Origin: JAHECE01 sp963780675
GTDB lineage: Bacteria > Actinomycetota > Actinomycetes > Actinomycetales > JAHECE01
Assembly (NCBI GenBank): GCA_963780675.1
Contig: CAWACR010000012.1
Location: 62,001 to 126,000 of the forward strand
Reading direction: 5' to 3'
Length of the DNA: 64,000 nt
Under the pieces are notes generated by a model. The model made no database searches and was not told the DNA's origin. It saw only the letters and a list, made by a program, of their open reading frames with translations. A program made the translations under genes and the position numbers. Below, piece by piece: positions 42,371 to 52,213 of this stretch (position 1 is its first letter; the number at the start of each line of letters is the position of its first letter).

Positions 42371-43487
42371 ATGGCCATCCAGCTCCCCGCATTCCGTGCC
42401 GCGGCAAGCCCCGCCACCCGCAGTCGGCACGCCGCCGCTCGGCCGGGAGCGTCCCGCCCCGCCGCCCCGTCCGGGCGTGAGCAGCGCGGCAGCCTCGTCG
42501 ACAGCGCCGTCTACATCGACGGCGACCGCGTCGCCTCGCCCACCACCCTCGCCGAGACCTACACCGCGCTGCACGCCCAGCCCGAGGGCATGGCCTGGAT
42601 CGGCATGTACCGGCCGAACGAGCGCGATGTCGCCTCCCTGGCCGAGGAGTTCGGCCTGCACGAACTGGCCGTCGAGGACGCGATCATCGCCCACCAGCGG
42701 CCCAAGCTCGAGCGCTACGACGACACCCTCTTCGTGGTCCTGCGCGCCGCCCGGTACGTCGACGCCACCGAGGAGGTGGAGTTCGGGGAGCTGCACGTCT
42801 TCGTGGGGCCGGACTTCGTGATCACCCTGCGGCACTCCGAGGCCCCGGACCTCTCCGGCGTGCGGCGGCGCATGGAGAGCAACCCCGACCTGCTGCGCTT
42901 CGGGCCGGAGGCCGTCCTCTACGCGATCCTCGACAAGGTCGTCGACGGCTACGCCCCGGTGGTCGTCGGGCCTGGAGAACGACATCGACGAGATCGAGAC
43001 CCAGGTCTTCAGCGGCAACCCCGGCGTCTCGCGGCGCATCTACGAGCTCTCCCGCGAGGTCGCCGAGTTCCAGCGGGCCACTCGGCCGCTCGCCTCGGTG
43101 CTCCAGGCGCTGGGCGCCGGCTTCGACAAGTACGGCATCGACGAGGAGCTCCGCCGCTACCTGCGTGACGTCTCGGATCACCTCACCGAGGTGATCGAGC
43201 GGATCGGGGCCTTCCGTCAGCTGCTCCGCGACATGCTCACGGTCAACGCGACCCTCGTGGCGCAGCAGCAGAACGAGGAGATGAAGGTCCAGAACGAGGA
43301 GGTCAAGAAGATCTCCGCCTGGGCGGCCATCCTCTTCGCCCCCACGTTGATCGGCACGATCTACGGGATGAACTTCACCTACATGCCGGAGCTCGGCTGG
43401 GTCTGGGGCTACCCCTTCGCGCTCGCTCTCATGGCCGCGGTGTGCGGGAGCCTCTTCGTCATCTTCAAGCGGCGCAACTGGATCTGA
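42371..43487 (+). CDS. corA: CorA-type Mg/Co transporter (one frame break)
   Basis: A pentameric divalent-cation channel of 371 aa after correction. The N-terminal cytoplasmic alpha/beta domain (about 45-240) and long stalk helix are followed by two membrane helices (AAILFAPTLIGTIYGMNF and YPFALALMAAVCGSLFVIF) with the GMN selectivity motif between them. The C-terminus KRRNWI is typical. An extra base at 42971 (GGG+C) breaks the frame. ATG 42371 has AGGAG inside a hairpin, downstream of a leader peptide. Confidence 0.92.
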
Positions 43488-43589
43488 GGGCAGGAACCGG
43501 CCCGGAGGTCCGGGGGTAGGGTCGTTGACGCCGTCAGCGGCCCCGAGCCGGAGTGCCCTCGCTCGGGAACCCCATGCGAGGAGGCATGA

Positions 43590-43985
43590 GTGGACTACCA
43601 GCGCACGATCGAGGTCGATCTGCCTTTCGAGGACACGGTGGCGAAGACCCGGGAGGCCCTGGCCGAGCAGGGCTTCGGGGTCCTCACCGAGATCGACATG
43701 AAGGCCACGCTCAAGGCCAAGCGTGGCGTCGACATCGAGCCCTACGTCATCCTCGGCGCCTGCAACCCGGCGTTCGCCGAGGCAGGACTCGCCGTGGATC
43801 GCAGCATCGGCGTCTTCCTGCCGTGCAACGTCGTGGTCCACGCGCGCGAGGGCGGCGGTTCGGTCGTCCGGATCTTCGAGCCGAACCTCATGCCCGTGGT
43901 GACGGGCCTCGCCGTGCTCGAGCCCCTCGCGGCCGACGTCGCGGGTCGGCTCCAGTCGGCGCTCGACCGCGTCGCGGCCGGCTGA
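43590..43985 (+). CDS. DUF302 domain protein
   Basis: A 131-aa protein with the DUF302 hallmarks: TREALAEQGFGVLTEIDMKATLKAK, YVILGACNP and SIGVFLPCNVVV. The fold is dimeric alpha/beta; its role is unknown. GTG 43590 follows GAGGAGG. The stop region is part of a 15-nt tandem near-repeat (43976-44005). Confidence 0.92.
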   Translation: MDYQRTIEVDLPFEDTVAKTREALAEQGFGVLTEIDMKATLKAKRGVDIEPYVILGACNPAFAEAGLAVDRSIGVFLPCNVVVHAREGGGSVVRIFEPNLMPVVTGLAVLEPLAADVAGRLQSALDRVAAG

Positions 43986-44011
43986 GGAGTGGCCGGCTGA
44001 GGCGTACGTGC

Positions 44012-44058
44012 CTGTGCGGAAGGTGAGTTGCGCATAGCGCGACAAACCTTCCGCACAG
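44012..44058. repeat. Hairpin element of the GTGCGGA family (copy 1)
   Basis: A 13-bp perfect outer stem (44012-44024 with 44046-44058) with an inner stem around GTTGCGC. It separates converging genes, so it may terminate both. A 43-nt relative with the same 3' end AAACCTTCCGCAC lies at 49166-49208. Confidence 0.75.
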
Positions 44059-44069
44059 CCGGAGGCCCC

Positions 44070-46691
44070 CTACTCCCGGGGGCCCACCCGCCGGCAGAGG
44101 ACCTGCTGGCTGAGGATGTCCGCCTGCAGGAGGAGCCCGTCGTCGTCGGGGAAGTCGACCACCCTGACCACGGCTTCGAGGGCGGCGGCGTCCGGCGCCA
44201 GGTCCAGCAGGCGGTTCGGCTCGTTCTCCAGCCACCCCAGGTTCACGAAGCACTCGTCCCGCTCCGGGAAGAGCGCGAGGTAGAAGATGCCCGACTCCAC
44301 GAGGTCCTGGAAGAAGTGGGTGCCGAAGGAGAGCTCGGGCATGAGCCCGCCCGCGGAGAAGGCGACCTCGCCGAGGACCGCGACGTTCCGGATCTCGGCG
44401 AACCGGACCGGGACGCCGAGCCCCGGCGTGGTGGTCCCCCAGCGGCCGGGGCCGAAGAGGGCCGTCGGGTGGCTCTCCCGGTCCGGGACCAGCCGGTTCA
44501 GCCTCCCGATGAGCCGCGCGACGGCGTACTTCTCGGTCTGGGGAAGCCACGTGTACTTCTCGGGGTCCACGGTGATGATCCGGCGGATCGGCTGGACGAT
44601 GCTCCCGCCCATGAAGTTGCCGGAGGACCGGAACAGGGTGAGGTCCTCGGGGACGTCGGCGGGGATCTCCACCCGCTTCTCCTGGACCCCCTTGGTCTGG
44701 AGGGGGCGGCACTGCACGAGGTTGATCCGGACGTCGCCCTCGGCCGAGACGGCGGCCGTGAACTCCACGTCCACGGGGTAGTCGTATGCCCGCTCGAGCG
44801 TGGCGAGGAGCCGTCGCATGAGCGTCGGGAACGCCGTCCTCCTCAGGAGGTTCTCGAAGGTGAGGATCCACCGAGGTGTCGCCGTACCGCCCGTCGCAGG
44901 CTGCCGCGACGTGGCCTCCCGCGCGGCCGCCTCCCGGTCCTGGACCCCGAAGAGACTCCAGGGCAGGTCGGTCAGCTGCGTCGTCAGGCCCTGGAGCGGC
45001 ACCGTCCGCCAGGCGTTCTCCTCGATGTCGAGCACGTCCACCTTGCGCTGGGAGAAGCGGCCGGCGTCGGAGACCCCCGCGTGCGGGACGAGGAGCGGGT
45101 GGTCGAGGGCCACGGTCCGCGGGTAGTCGCCTTCCACGCGGTCGACGGCGCGGGTACCGAGGCCGAAGACCAGCCGGAGCATGCCGGCCTCCGGGTCGAG
45201 CCGCTCGTTCCAGACGAAGGTGTTGTACGAGACGCCCACGCCGGCGAGCTGCGGGAAGAAGTAGCGCTCGTGGTAGGCGCCCGAGACCCGCTGGACGAGG
45301 AGCGCCATCTGCTCCTCCTGGCGGTCGAGACCCCGAGCCTTGCGGTAGGTCAGGGCTTCCTCGCTCATGGTGCTGGCGTAGATGGCGCGGATGGCCTCGA
45401 CGAACTGCCGGTACCGCTGCTCCGGCGGTCCCTGACTGACGAGGAAGACGCTGTCGTACTTCCCGGCGAAGGCGTTGCCGAAGCCGTCCTCCAGCAGGCT
45501 GCTGGAGCGCACGATGATCGGGTACTGGCCGAAGTACTCCAGCATGCTCTGGAACTCGTCCTCGATCTCCGGCGGGAACTCGCCGGCCAAGAAGTTGTCG
45601 TGGAGCTTCTCGGCAGCGCTGAAGTACCCGGCCTCCGTCTTCTGCTCCATGAACAGGCGCCACCAGTCGTTGTGGACGATGTAGGAGTAGAAGAGGTCGG
45701 AGCCGACGTACCAGGAGTCGTGGGGCTCCGTGACCGTGGTCCAGTCGAAGTCCGGGTCGTTCTGGAGGATCTTCCGCGCGAGGAGCATGCCCACCGCCTT
45801 GCCGCCGATGAAGCCGGTGCCGAGCTCGCGCGACTTGATCCGCAGGAGGTCCTCGAGGTCGAGGTGTCGGTGGGCCAGGGCGAGCATGCGGTCCTCGCGG
45901 CCGATGAGCACCCGGCAGAGCTGGTCCACCATGGCCGCGCGCTCGGCGTCGTCCTCGGAGTCTTCCTGCGACCTCGGCGGCGCGCATGAAGAGGAGGTCC
46001 CAGTAGTCGAGGCGGCGGCGTGCCGGCCGAGCGATCGGCCGTGCCGAGGCGGGAGAACAGGGCGGTCGCATCGACGCTGCTGGTCAGCGGCTTGAACTCG
46101 GACCCGCGCCACACGTGGGGCAGGAACATCGTGGTGGACGAGCGGCGATCGACCTTGAGGGGGTGCAGGTAGATCTCGTCGTCGCAGCGGTGGAGGTCGA
46201 TGAGCACCTGGGTGGTGGCGCGGATGCGCGAGATCGTGGCGACCGAGTGGCCGGGCCGGAGGAGGACGAAGTAGGCCACCGTGTCCAGGTCGTAGAGGTA
46301 CGGGCAGGTGACGCGGAAGAAGTTGCCGATCATGGCGTCGGTGGCCCAGGCGTCGAGCAGGTCGGAGAGGCAGTCGAAGACGTAGAAGACGCCGAGCCCC
46401 TCCTCGGCGATGATCGTGTGGAGACGCACGGTGAACGACTCGAAGCCGCGGTAGGCGTCCAGGTCGTAGACGGTGACGTTCTCGCCCGGTTCGCACCAGC
46501 GGCTCGTGGCGGCCGAAGCGGATGTAGACCACGCGTCGGCCCTCGGCGAGCGCCGCGGTGAGGAACGGCGTGACGAAGGCGCGGTAGTCGTCCAGGTCGT
46601 CGACCCGCCAGACGACGTTGTCCCCCATCCGGAGGCCGTCGAGGATGGTGTCGAGCCCGGTGAGGCCGGTGGTGACGATCCCGTCGTGCAT
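44070..46691 (-). CDS. PEP synthase/PPDK N-terminal domain protein (three frame breaks)
   Basis: The corrected protein is 872 aa. The N-terminal part (about 1-220) has a RecA/KaiC-like feel (GIVTTGLTGLDTILDGLRMGDNVVW, IDLHRCDDEIYLHPLKVD). The C-terminal part is a PEP/pyruvate-binding ATP-grasp-like domain (GTGFIGGKAVGMLLARKIL, YPIIVRSSSLLEDGFGNAFAGKY, INLVQCRPLQTK). The phosphohistidine and PEP-binding domains of true PEP synthase are absent, so the reaction is unknown. Extra bases at 45966 (GCA+G), 46018 (ACG+C) and 46484 (GGG+C) break the frame. Start ATG 46691. Confidence 0.82.
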   Translation of the reverse strand: MHDGIVTTGLTGLDTILDGLRMGDNVVWRVDDLDDYRAFVTPFLTAALAEGRRVVYIRFGRHEPLVRTGRERHRLRPGRLPRLRVVHRASPHDHRRGGARRLLRLRLPLRPARRLGHRRHDRQLLPRHLPVPLRPGHGGLLRPPPARPLGRHDLAHPRHHPGAHRPPPLRRRDLPAPPQGRSPLVHHDVPAPRVARVRVQAADQQRRCDRPVLPPRHGRSLGRHAAASTTGTSSSCAPPRSQEDSEDDAERAAMVDQLCRVLIGREDRMLALAHRHLDLEDLLRIKSRELGTGFIGGKAVGMLLARKILQNDPDFDWTTVTEPHDSWYVGSDLFYSYIVHNDWWRLFMEQKTEAGYFSAAEKLHDNFLAGEFPPEIEDEFQSMLEYFGQYPIIVRSSSLLEDGFGNAFAGKYDSVFLVSQGPPEQRYRQFVEAIRAIYASTMSEEALTYRKARGLDRQEEQMALLVQRVSGAYHERYFFPQLAGVGVSYNTFVWNERLDPEAGMLRLVFGLGTRAVDRVEGDYPRTVALDHPLLVPHAGVSDAGRFSQRKVDVLDIEENAWRTVPLQGLTTQLTDLPWSLFGVQDREAAAREATSRQPATGGTATPRWILTFENLLRRTAFPTLMRRLLATLERAYDYPVDVEFTAAVSAEGDVRINLVQCRPLQTKGVQEKRVEIPADVPEDLTLFRSSGNFMGGSIVQPIRRIITVDPEKYTWLPQTEKYAVARLIGRLNRLVPDRESHPTALFGPGRWGTTTPGLGVPVRFAEIRNVAVLGEVAFSAGGLMPELSFGTHFFQDLVESGIFYLALFPERDECFVNLGWLENEPNRLLDLAPDAAALEAVVRVVDFPDDDGLLLQADILSQQVLCRRVGPRE

Positions 46692-46847
46692 GCGTGCCGC
46701 CTTCTCTTCCGCGCCCGCGGCCGGTCGCCGTGACGCGCACGGGTAGAGCATGACGGCGCGGACCCGGGACTTCGGGGGCATCGTGCCCGGGGAGGCGCTG
46801 CGAGATGCGTTTGCCGTCGCGCGGTGGGGCGGGGTTGGGTACGCCTC

Positions 46848-47681
46848 ATGGAGCAGCGTGACGACCGCCCGGTCCGCAAGGTCCCCCACGAGCTGAGGAC
46901 TCGGGTGCTCACCGTGCTGCGGGTCGAGGACCTCGGCCGAGCCCTGCGCCGCGTCGCGCTGGGCGGCCCCGACCTCGCGGGGTTCGCCGCCCTCGGGCCG
47001 ACGGACCACGCGAAGGTCTTCTTCCCCTCGGGGCCGGGGGGCGCCGTCGTCCTCCCGGAGGTGCGCGACGGCGCGTGGGTGAACCGCGACGACGCCGCCC
47101 TCACCTGGCGCGACTACACGGTGCGGACGTACGACGCCGCGGCCGGTGAGGTGGTCTTCGACCTGGCCGTGCACGCCCACGGACCCGGCGGACGGTGGGC
47201 GGCGCGGGCGCGGCCGGGGGAGCGTCTCGGCGTGCTGGGCCCCGGGACGTCCAAGCTGCCGCCGCTGGACCGGGCCTGGTACGTCCTCGTGGCCGACGAG
47301 GCGGGCCTCCCGGCGCTCCTCAACTGGCTGGACCGGCTGCCGGCGGGTGCCGACGTCCGGGCGTTCGTCGAGGTCGACGGCCCGGACTGCGAGGTGCCCG
47401 TGCCGTCGCGGGACGGGCTCTCCGTCACTTGGCTCCACCGCGGCGGGCGCCCCGCCGGCGGGACCACGCTCCTGCGCGACGCCGTCGCCGCCGCCACGTT
47501 CGGGCGTGACGACGACGGCGCGGGCTGGGTCTGGGGGGCGGGGGAGGCCTCCGCGATGCGCGCCGTGCGGCGGCTCGTGGTCCTCGAGCGCGGACTGCCG
47601 CGCGCAAGTGTCGACGTCACCGGCTACTGGCGCGCCGGCGTCGCCCACTTCGACCACAAGTCGCCGGAGGCGAAGGACTGA
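46848..47681 (+). CDS. Siderophore-interacting (SIP/FAD) ferric reductase-like protein
   Basis: A 277-aa protein with an FAD-binding barrel (about 15-130; DHAKVFFP and RDYTVRTYD, where the latter contacts flavin) and a SIP NAD(P)H-binding domain (AWYVLVADEAGLPALLNWLDRL, WGAGEASAMRAVRRLV, TGYWRAGVAH). It probably releases iron from siderophores in the cytoplasm. ATG 46848 has no strong ribosome binding site. It is divergent from the PEP-synthase-like gene. Confidence 0.92.
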   Translation: MEQRDDRPVRKVPHELRTRVLTVLRVEDLGRALRRVALGGPDLAGFAALGPTDHAKVFFPSGPGGAVVLPEVRDGAWVNRDDAALTWRDYTVRTYDAAAGEVVFDLAVHAHGPGGRWAARARPGERLGVLGPGTSKLPPLDRAWYVLVADEAGLPALLNWLDRLPAGADVRAFVEVDGPDCEVPVPSRDGLSVTWLHRGGRPAGGTTLLRDAVAAATFGRDDDGAGWVWGAGEASAMRAVRRLVVLERGLPRASVDVTGYWRAGVAHFDHKSPEAKD

Positions 47682-47779
47682 CGTTCAGCGACCGACCCGG
47701 CTCGGCGAGGGAAGGCGCCGCGAGCCTGTCGTCGAAGGTCACGGGCTGCCGCCTCCGGAGGCCGCGCGGTCCCGGGAGC

Positions 47780-47911
47780 GCAGGCGAACCCGATGACGAC
47801 GTCCCAGGTCGTGGGGTCGACTCGTTCCTCATCCAGCCGGCACAGGACTCCCGCCTCCCAGGCGATCCCGGTCAGCCCGCCACTTCCCAGGACGAGTGCG
47901 CGTGTCGTCAT
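47780..47911 (-). pseudogene. N-terminal remnant of a patatin-like phospholipase
   Basis: From ATG 47911 (GGAGG upstream) the frame reads ALVLGSGGLTGIAWEAGVL, then DVVIG, which is the start of a patatin-like protein including the oxyanion Gly-rich loop. It breaks exactly before the expected GTSAGS nucleophile motif and continues without similarity. The rest of the gene is gone. Confidence 0.65.
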
Positions 47912-47972
47912 GGTGGCCTCCTTCGCAAGCATCGCCTGAAGTCCGGCGGGCGGTTCGAAGCGCCCGCGGGGC

Positions 47973-48737
47973 TCAGCCGGCGTCGAGTTCCGCGAACGGG
48001 GCCGCCGCCGTCGTCACGATCGTCTCCCACGAGGGGTCGGTCTCCTGGGCGGGGGTGTCCGCCGGCTCGACGAGGTTGTCACCGACCGCCATCAGCGCCG
48101 TGCCGAAGCGTGCGACGGTGAGCCGGACGCGCCAGGCCGTGTCGCCGTCAGCGCCCGCGATCACCGCGACGGCGCCCATGCTGGTCGATTCGTCCCCGAC
48201 CTCCGGGGCCTCGAGCGCCTCGAACGTCACCTCGTTGCCGTCGGCGTCCGTCCAGGTGGTGCCGGCGCAGATGTCGACGGCCTCGGCCAGGGTCTCGACG
48301 TACGCCTGCACGTTCTCGTCGCTCCAGGCCTGCTGGCGGAGCATGTGGAAGGTGCCGCCCTCCATCGCCTGCTCCATCTCGACGTCGGCACCGGCGTCGG
48401 AGGCGAGGTCACCCAGCGCGTCGGCCTGGTCCGCCGCCTCGGGGCAGAGGGAGATCGACTCCTCGACCGACGGGTTCTCCGGCTCGCGGACGGTGAAGAC
48501 GCTCCGCTGCGTCTCCGTCCATCCCGGCCCCAGAGCGTCGGTGGTCAGCAGCGCGGCGCTCAGTTCCTCGGGGGTGTACAGCACACCTCCGCCGCCGGTC
48601 GGCTCGCTCGTCGCCGAGGGGGACGTCGTTGCGGTGCCGCCGTCGCCGTCGCCGCCGCCGCAGCCGGCCAGGGCGAGCGCGCCGGCGAGGGACAGGGGGA
48701 GAAGAAGGAATCGGCCAGGGCGGGTGTGCGATCTCAT
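47973..48737 (-). CDS. Predicted lipoprotein
   Basis: A 254-aa secreted lipoprotein: Arg-containing N-terminus, hydrophobic segment and lipobox LAGC (Cys near residue 26), a Gly/Ser/Thr linker, then one globular domain (YTPEELSAALLTTDALGPGW..., VTFEALEAPEVG) resembling PknH-like/sensor-type extracellular domains. Function unknown. GAAGGAGG precedes the ATG at 48737. Its leader resembles that of the neighbouring patatin remnant. Confidence 0.85.
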   Translation of the reverse strand: MRSHTRPGRFLLLPLSLAGALALAGCGGGDGDGGTATTSPSATSEPTGGGGVLYTPEELSAALLTTDALGPGWTETQRSVFTVREPENPSVEESISLCPEAADQADALGDLASDAGADVEMEQAMEGGTFHMLRQQAWSDENVQAYVETLAEAVDICAGTTWTDADGNEVTFEALEAPEVGDESTSMGAVAVIAGADGDTAWRVRLTVARFGTALMAVGDNLVEPADTPAQETDPSWETIVTTAAAPFAELDAG

Positions 48738-48947
48738 TGCGGCCTCCTTCGAGGACGTCGCTCGACGGCGACGGGTGGTTCGAGGCGCCCCGAGGGCACG
48801 GGCGGTCGAGAATCCACCGAGCGGCCGCGGTGCCGACTGGGCAGTCCCAGTGTGCTCGCCTGACTCGGTGGACGACCCGGGACCCGGGCCGTGCTCTTCG
48901 AGTCGGCCGACGACGGCGCGCCGGCTGAGCCGACCGGGCGGGCGCGG

Positions 48948-49238
48948 TCAGCGCAGGAAGGCCGCGGGGACGACGACGCCCTCGGCGAGGAGTCGCTCGA
49001 GCGTCTCGGCCAGGTTGATGACGACCGCCTGGGCCGCGAGGTAGTTCGTCTCGTCGGTCGGGTCCAAGAAGGCCTCGCGGTCGACCCCAGCGGCTCGGGC
49101 CTCGTCCTCGGTGAGCACGTCCACCGGGAACCCGAGGATCCGCTCGGCGCACGTCCCGCCGGCTCGTGCGGAGACTTCCTTTCGCCCGGCGCAAGAAACC
49201 TTCCGCACGGGGAGTCCACCGGTCGGCGGGAGCGTCAC
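48948..49238 (-). CDS. Doubtful small ORF overlapping a repeat element
   Basis: The C-terminal 65 residues (RILGFPVDVLTEDEARAAGVDREAFLDP...) look coding, but the N-terminal part is made by the 43-nt hairpin repeat at 49166-49208 and has no good start. It may be a small gene whose 5' end was replaced by the repeat. No domain recognised. Confidence 0.35.
   Translation of the reverse strand: MTLPPTGGLPVRKVSCAGRKEVSARAGGTCAERILGFPVDVLTEDEARAAGVDREAFLDPTDETNYLAAQAVVINLAETLERLLAEGVVVPAAFLR
49166..49208. repeat. Hairpin element of the GTGCGGA family (copy 2)
   Basis: A 43-nt element bounded by GTGCGGA and TCCGCAC, the same length as the 44014-44056 copy and sharing AAACCTTCCGCAC at the 3' end. Confidence 0.65.
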
Positions 49239-49247
49239 GCACCCGCG

Positions 49248-50263
49248 TCAGCCGGTCGAGGCGGCCACCTCGAGTCGCCGCACGATCCGCCACGCCAGCA
49301 GCGTCACCCACCGCGACGGCACCTTCTTCTGCCCGAACTCCCAGTCCTTCCACGCCATCCAGACGGACTCGGGGGTGAGGCGGCCGCCGTCGTCGGCCTT
49401 GCTCGCGAGCACGGCGAGCATGTCGAGGAGGCGGGCGTCGTCGGCGAGCCAGGGGAAGCGTGAGAGCACGTCGAGGACGTGGAGGAGGTCGTACCAGACC
49501 AGGGGTGCCTTGACCTTCCGGAAGTCGGTGCCCATGAAGAACATGTACGGGTGCCGGGTCCGGCTCTCGGCCCACAAGCCCGAGGAGCGTCTCGGCGCCG
49601 GTCCGGGCCGCGGGGCCGTCCCGGAGGTCGTCGAAGGCGGCGAGCGCCTTCAGCATGGCGAGGGTCGCGAACGGGCAGGGGTCGCCCTTGCGGCCCGGGC
49701 CGCGGAACGAGCCGAGTTCCTTCGAGACGGCGCACGGCCAGCCGTTGTCGCGGACCAGGCCGCTGAGGTGCCCGACGGCGGAGCGCACCGTGGCGTCGTC
49801 GTGCAGCCCCAGCCGGGCCAGGCCGGCGACGACGAGCGGGGCGTCGCACAGCGCCCACGCCCAGGTCTCGGTGCCCGAGCCGCCGTGGCCCGGCGCGATG
49901 GTCATCCGCAGGGCGAAGGGCCCCTCGGCGGAGGTGTGCGCGGTGATCGCCGCGACGACGGTCGGGATCCCGGGGTCCTTCATCGTGAGGCCGAGGTCGG
50001 TGAGGAACATCAGCTTGTGGAAGAGCTGAGCTGGCGCTCCTGTGGCTGGCGAGCGGCGTGCCCGGCCAGCCGGCCAGCTCCTCGATCAGGGCAATCACGC
50101 GCGGGTCGGCGAGCATCGCGCGCCGGGCCGCGCGCACCGCCGGATCGTCCTCGGACTCGTCGAGGAGATCGCGGCGGGTGCGGTACTCGACGAACGGCTC
50201 GCCCTCGAGGAGCCAGCCGATCGGGGCCTTCGTCGCGCGCGCCCGGGGGCCGTCGTCGTCCAT
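49248..50263 (-). CDS. Alpha/alpha-toroid-like hypothetical protein (two frame breaks)
   Basis: The corrected protein is 337 aa, with helical repeats containing WALCDAPLVVAGLARLGL, PFATLAMLKALAAFDD and VWYDLLHVLDVLSRFPWLAD. This layout resembles prenyltransferase/squalene-cyclase-type toroids, but no catalytic motif is obvious. Extra bases at 49578 (GGG+C) and about 50029 (AGC+T or GCC+A) break the frame. ATG 50263. No signal peptide. Function unknown. Confidence 0.7.
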
Positions 50264-50282
50264 CTGGGACCCGACCGGCTCC

Positions 50283-51149
50283 CTACCCGACCGGCTCGAG
50301 GGTGTCCGCGATGGAGACGAACTCCTCGGCGGTGAGGGGTGGCATCTCCGTGCACTCCCCGTCCGGGGTGCAGTCGTACCAGGTGGTCGACCACAGGATC
50401 ACCTCGACGCCGTCCAGGCCGAAGACCAGGAGCGTGGTGGGCTCACCCCCCTCGCCGGGTTTGTCCATCGCCTCGGGCGGGACGTCCACGTAGGCCGCCC
50501 AGATCGCCGGGTTGCCCTGGACCGTCTGGTCGGTGGTCGTGACGTCGGCGGGGAGGGGTTGGCGATCGCCGATCGGCGTGGCGCCCGGCGCGACGAGTGC
50601 CTCGAGGTCCTCGGCCGTCAGCGGAGGGTCGGCCTTGCGTTGCTGGAGGAGGAAGCGCTCGTACTCGATGGACAGACCCGCATCGGGTTCGGGGAGGGCG
50701 TTCACGGGCTGGTAGTCGGCCTGCATCTGCTCATCGGGCGGCAGGTAGGCGGTGAAGCCGTTCGCCTCGGCGATCTGCTGGGCGCGGGCCTCGAGGAGGG
50801 CGGTCGGAGCGAGCGGGATGACCATGAGCACCAAGGTGCCGAGGGTCACGGCCACCGGCACGAGCGCGACGGCCGCCACCACCGGGAGCGCCTTCCACTG
50901 CACGCTCCGGCCGAGGAGCACGAAGACCACGACGAGCCCGATCACGCACGCCGCCACCGCGGCCCACGCCCACAGGGGGACCTCGTAGTAGATCATCGCC
51001 AGGCTGAGGGCCACGAGGGTCAGCGTCGCTGCGGCGGGAAGGAGCAGCGCCCAGAGGATCGTGCGGGGGCCGCCGCGCTTCGCGAGGAACACCACGAGGA
51101 GGATGAACGCGACGATTGCGATGAGAGCGATGACGATGACGACGGCCAT
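50283..51149 (-). CDS. Membrane protein with extracytoplasmic C-terminal domain
   Basis: A 288-aa protein with four membrane helices in the first 115 residues, then an acidic globular domain (about 120-288) with two cysteines (YDCTPDGECTE) suited to a disulfide outside the cell. No family recognised. It is 19 nt upstream of the toroid-like gene, so probably cotranscribed. Confidence 0.75.
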   Translation of the reverse strand: MAVVIVIALIAIVAFILLVVFLAKRGGPRTILWALLLPAAATLTLVALSLAMIYYEVPLWAWAAVAACVIGLVVVFVLLGRSVQWKALPVVAAVALVPVAVTLGTLVLMVIPLAPTALLEARAQQIAEANGFTAYLPPDEQMQADYQPVNALPEPDAGLSIEYERFLLQQRKADPPLTAEDLEALVAPGATPIGDRQPLPADVTTTDQTVQGNPAIWAAYVDVPPEAMDKPGEGGEPTTLLVFGLDGVEVILWSTTWYDCTPDGECTEMPPLTAEEFVSIADTLEPVG

Positions 51150-51342
51150 GATTCACGCCTCTCGGCGAATCGGCCCCGGCCTGATGTCGGGGGGTCGCCC
51201 ATCCGCCCACCCAGATCTCACGGTACGCGCGGCCGCCCATGTCGGAGCCGCTTTCTCCAGCTGATCGAGGCCGGTTCGCCCCTTGGCCCCGGGCCGTTCG
51301 AGGAGAACGATGGAGACGCGCACCCGACGCAGGAGGCAGCCC

Positions 51343-52213
51343 ATGGACACCCAGCCCGCCATCGTCGCGACGGACCTCGCCTTCGCCTACGGCGACAAGC
51401 GCGCCGTCGACGGCGTCTCCTTCTCCGTGGCGGCCGGTGAGATCCTCGGCTTCCTCGGTCCCGAACGGCGCCGGGAAGTCGACCACGATCAAGATGCTCA
51501 CGGGACAGCTGATCCCCGGGGGCGGGCAGATCGAGATCCTCGGCCTGCCGATGCCGGCCCAGCGCACGGCGATCCAGGCCCGCATCGGCGTCTGCTTCGA
51601 GGAGAAGAACCTCTACACCTCGATGAGCGCCGCCGAGAACCTCCGGTTCTTCGCCCGGCTCTTCGGGCTGACGGGCTTCGACCCCATGCCGCTGCTGGAG
51701 CGCGTGGGCCTGGCGGACCGCGCCAAGGATCGCGTCGAGGGGTTCTCCAAGGGCATGCGCCAGCGCCTCATGATGGCCCGTGCCCTGGTCAACAGCCCCG
51801 ACGTGCTCTTCCTCGACGAGCCGACCGACGGCCTCGACCCGGTCTCCGCACGCACCATCCGCGCGCTGATCACCGAGGAGACGAAGCGGGGCGCGGCCAT
51901 CCTGCTGACCACGCACGACATGGTCGAGGCCGACGAGCTCTCCGACCGCGTCGCCTTCATCCACGCGGGCAAGATCCTCGTCATCGACACCCCCGAGCGG
52001 CTGAAGCTCGCCCACGGCCGGCGCTCGGTGCGGGTGCGCCGCCTCGGGCCGGGCGGCGAGGTCGCCGAGCAGGTGGTCCCGCTGGACACGCCGGACAGCG
52101 CCGAGAGGGTGCGCGCCGCCGTCGCCGCGGGCGAGGTCCTCACCGTGCACACCGAGGAAGCGACGCTCGAGGACATCTTCGTGATCTATGCGGGCCGAGG
52201 CCTCGCGTCGTGA
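51343..52213 (+). CDS. ABC transporter ATP-binding protein (one frame break)
   Basis: An ABC-2-type exporter ATPase of 289 aa after correction: Walker A GPNGAGKST, signature FSKGMRQR, Walker B VLFLDEPTDGLDP, and H-loop TTHDM. An extra base at 51473 sits inside the Walker A motif (CCC+G). ATG 51343 has AGGAGG upstream. The stop overlaps the first permease (GTGA). Substrate unknown. Confidence 0.93.
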
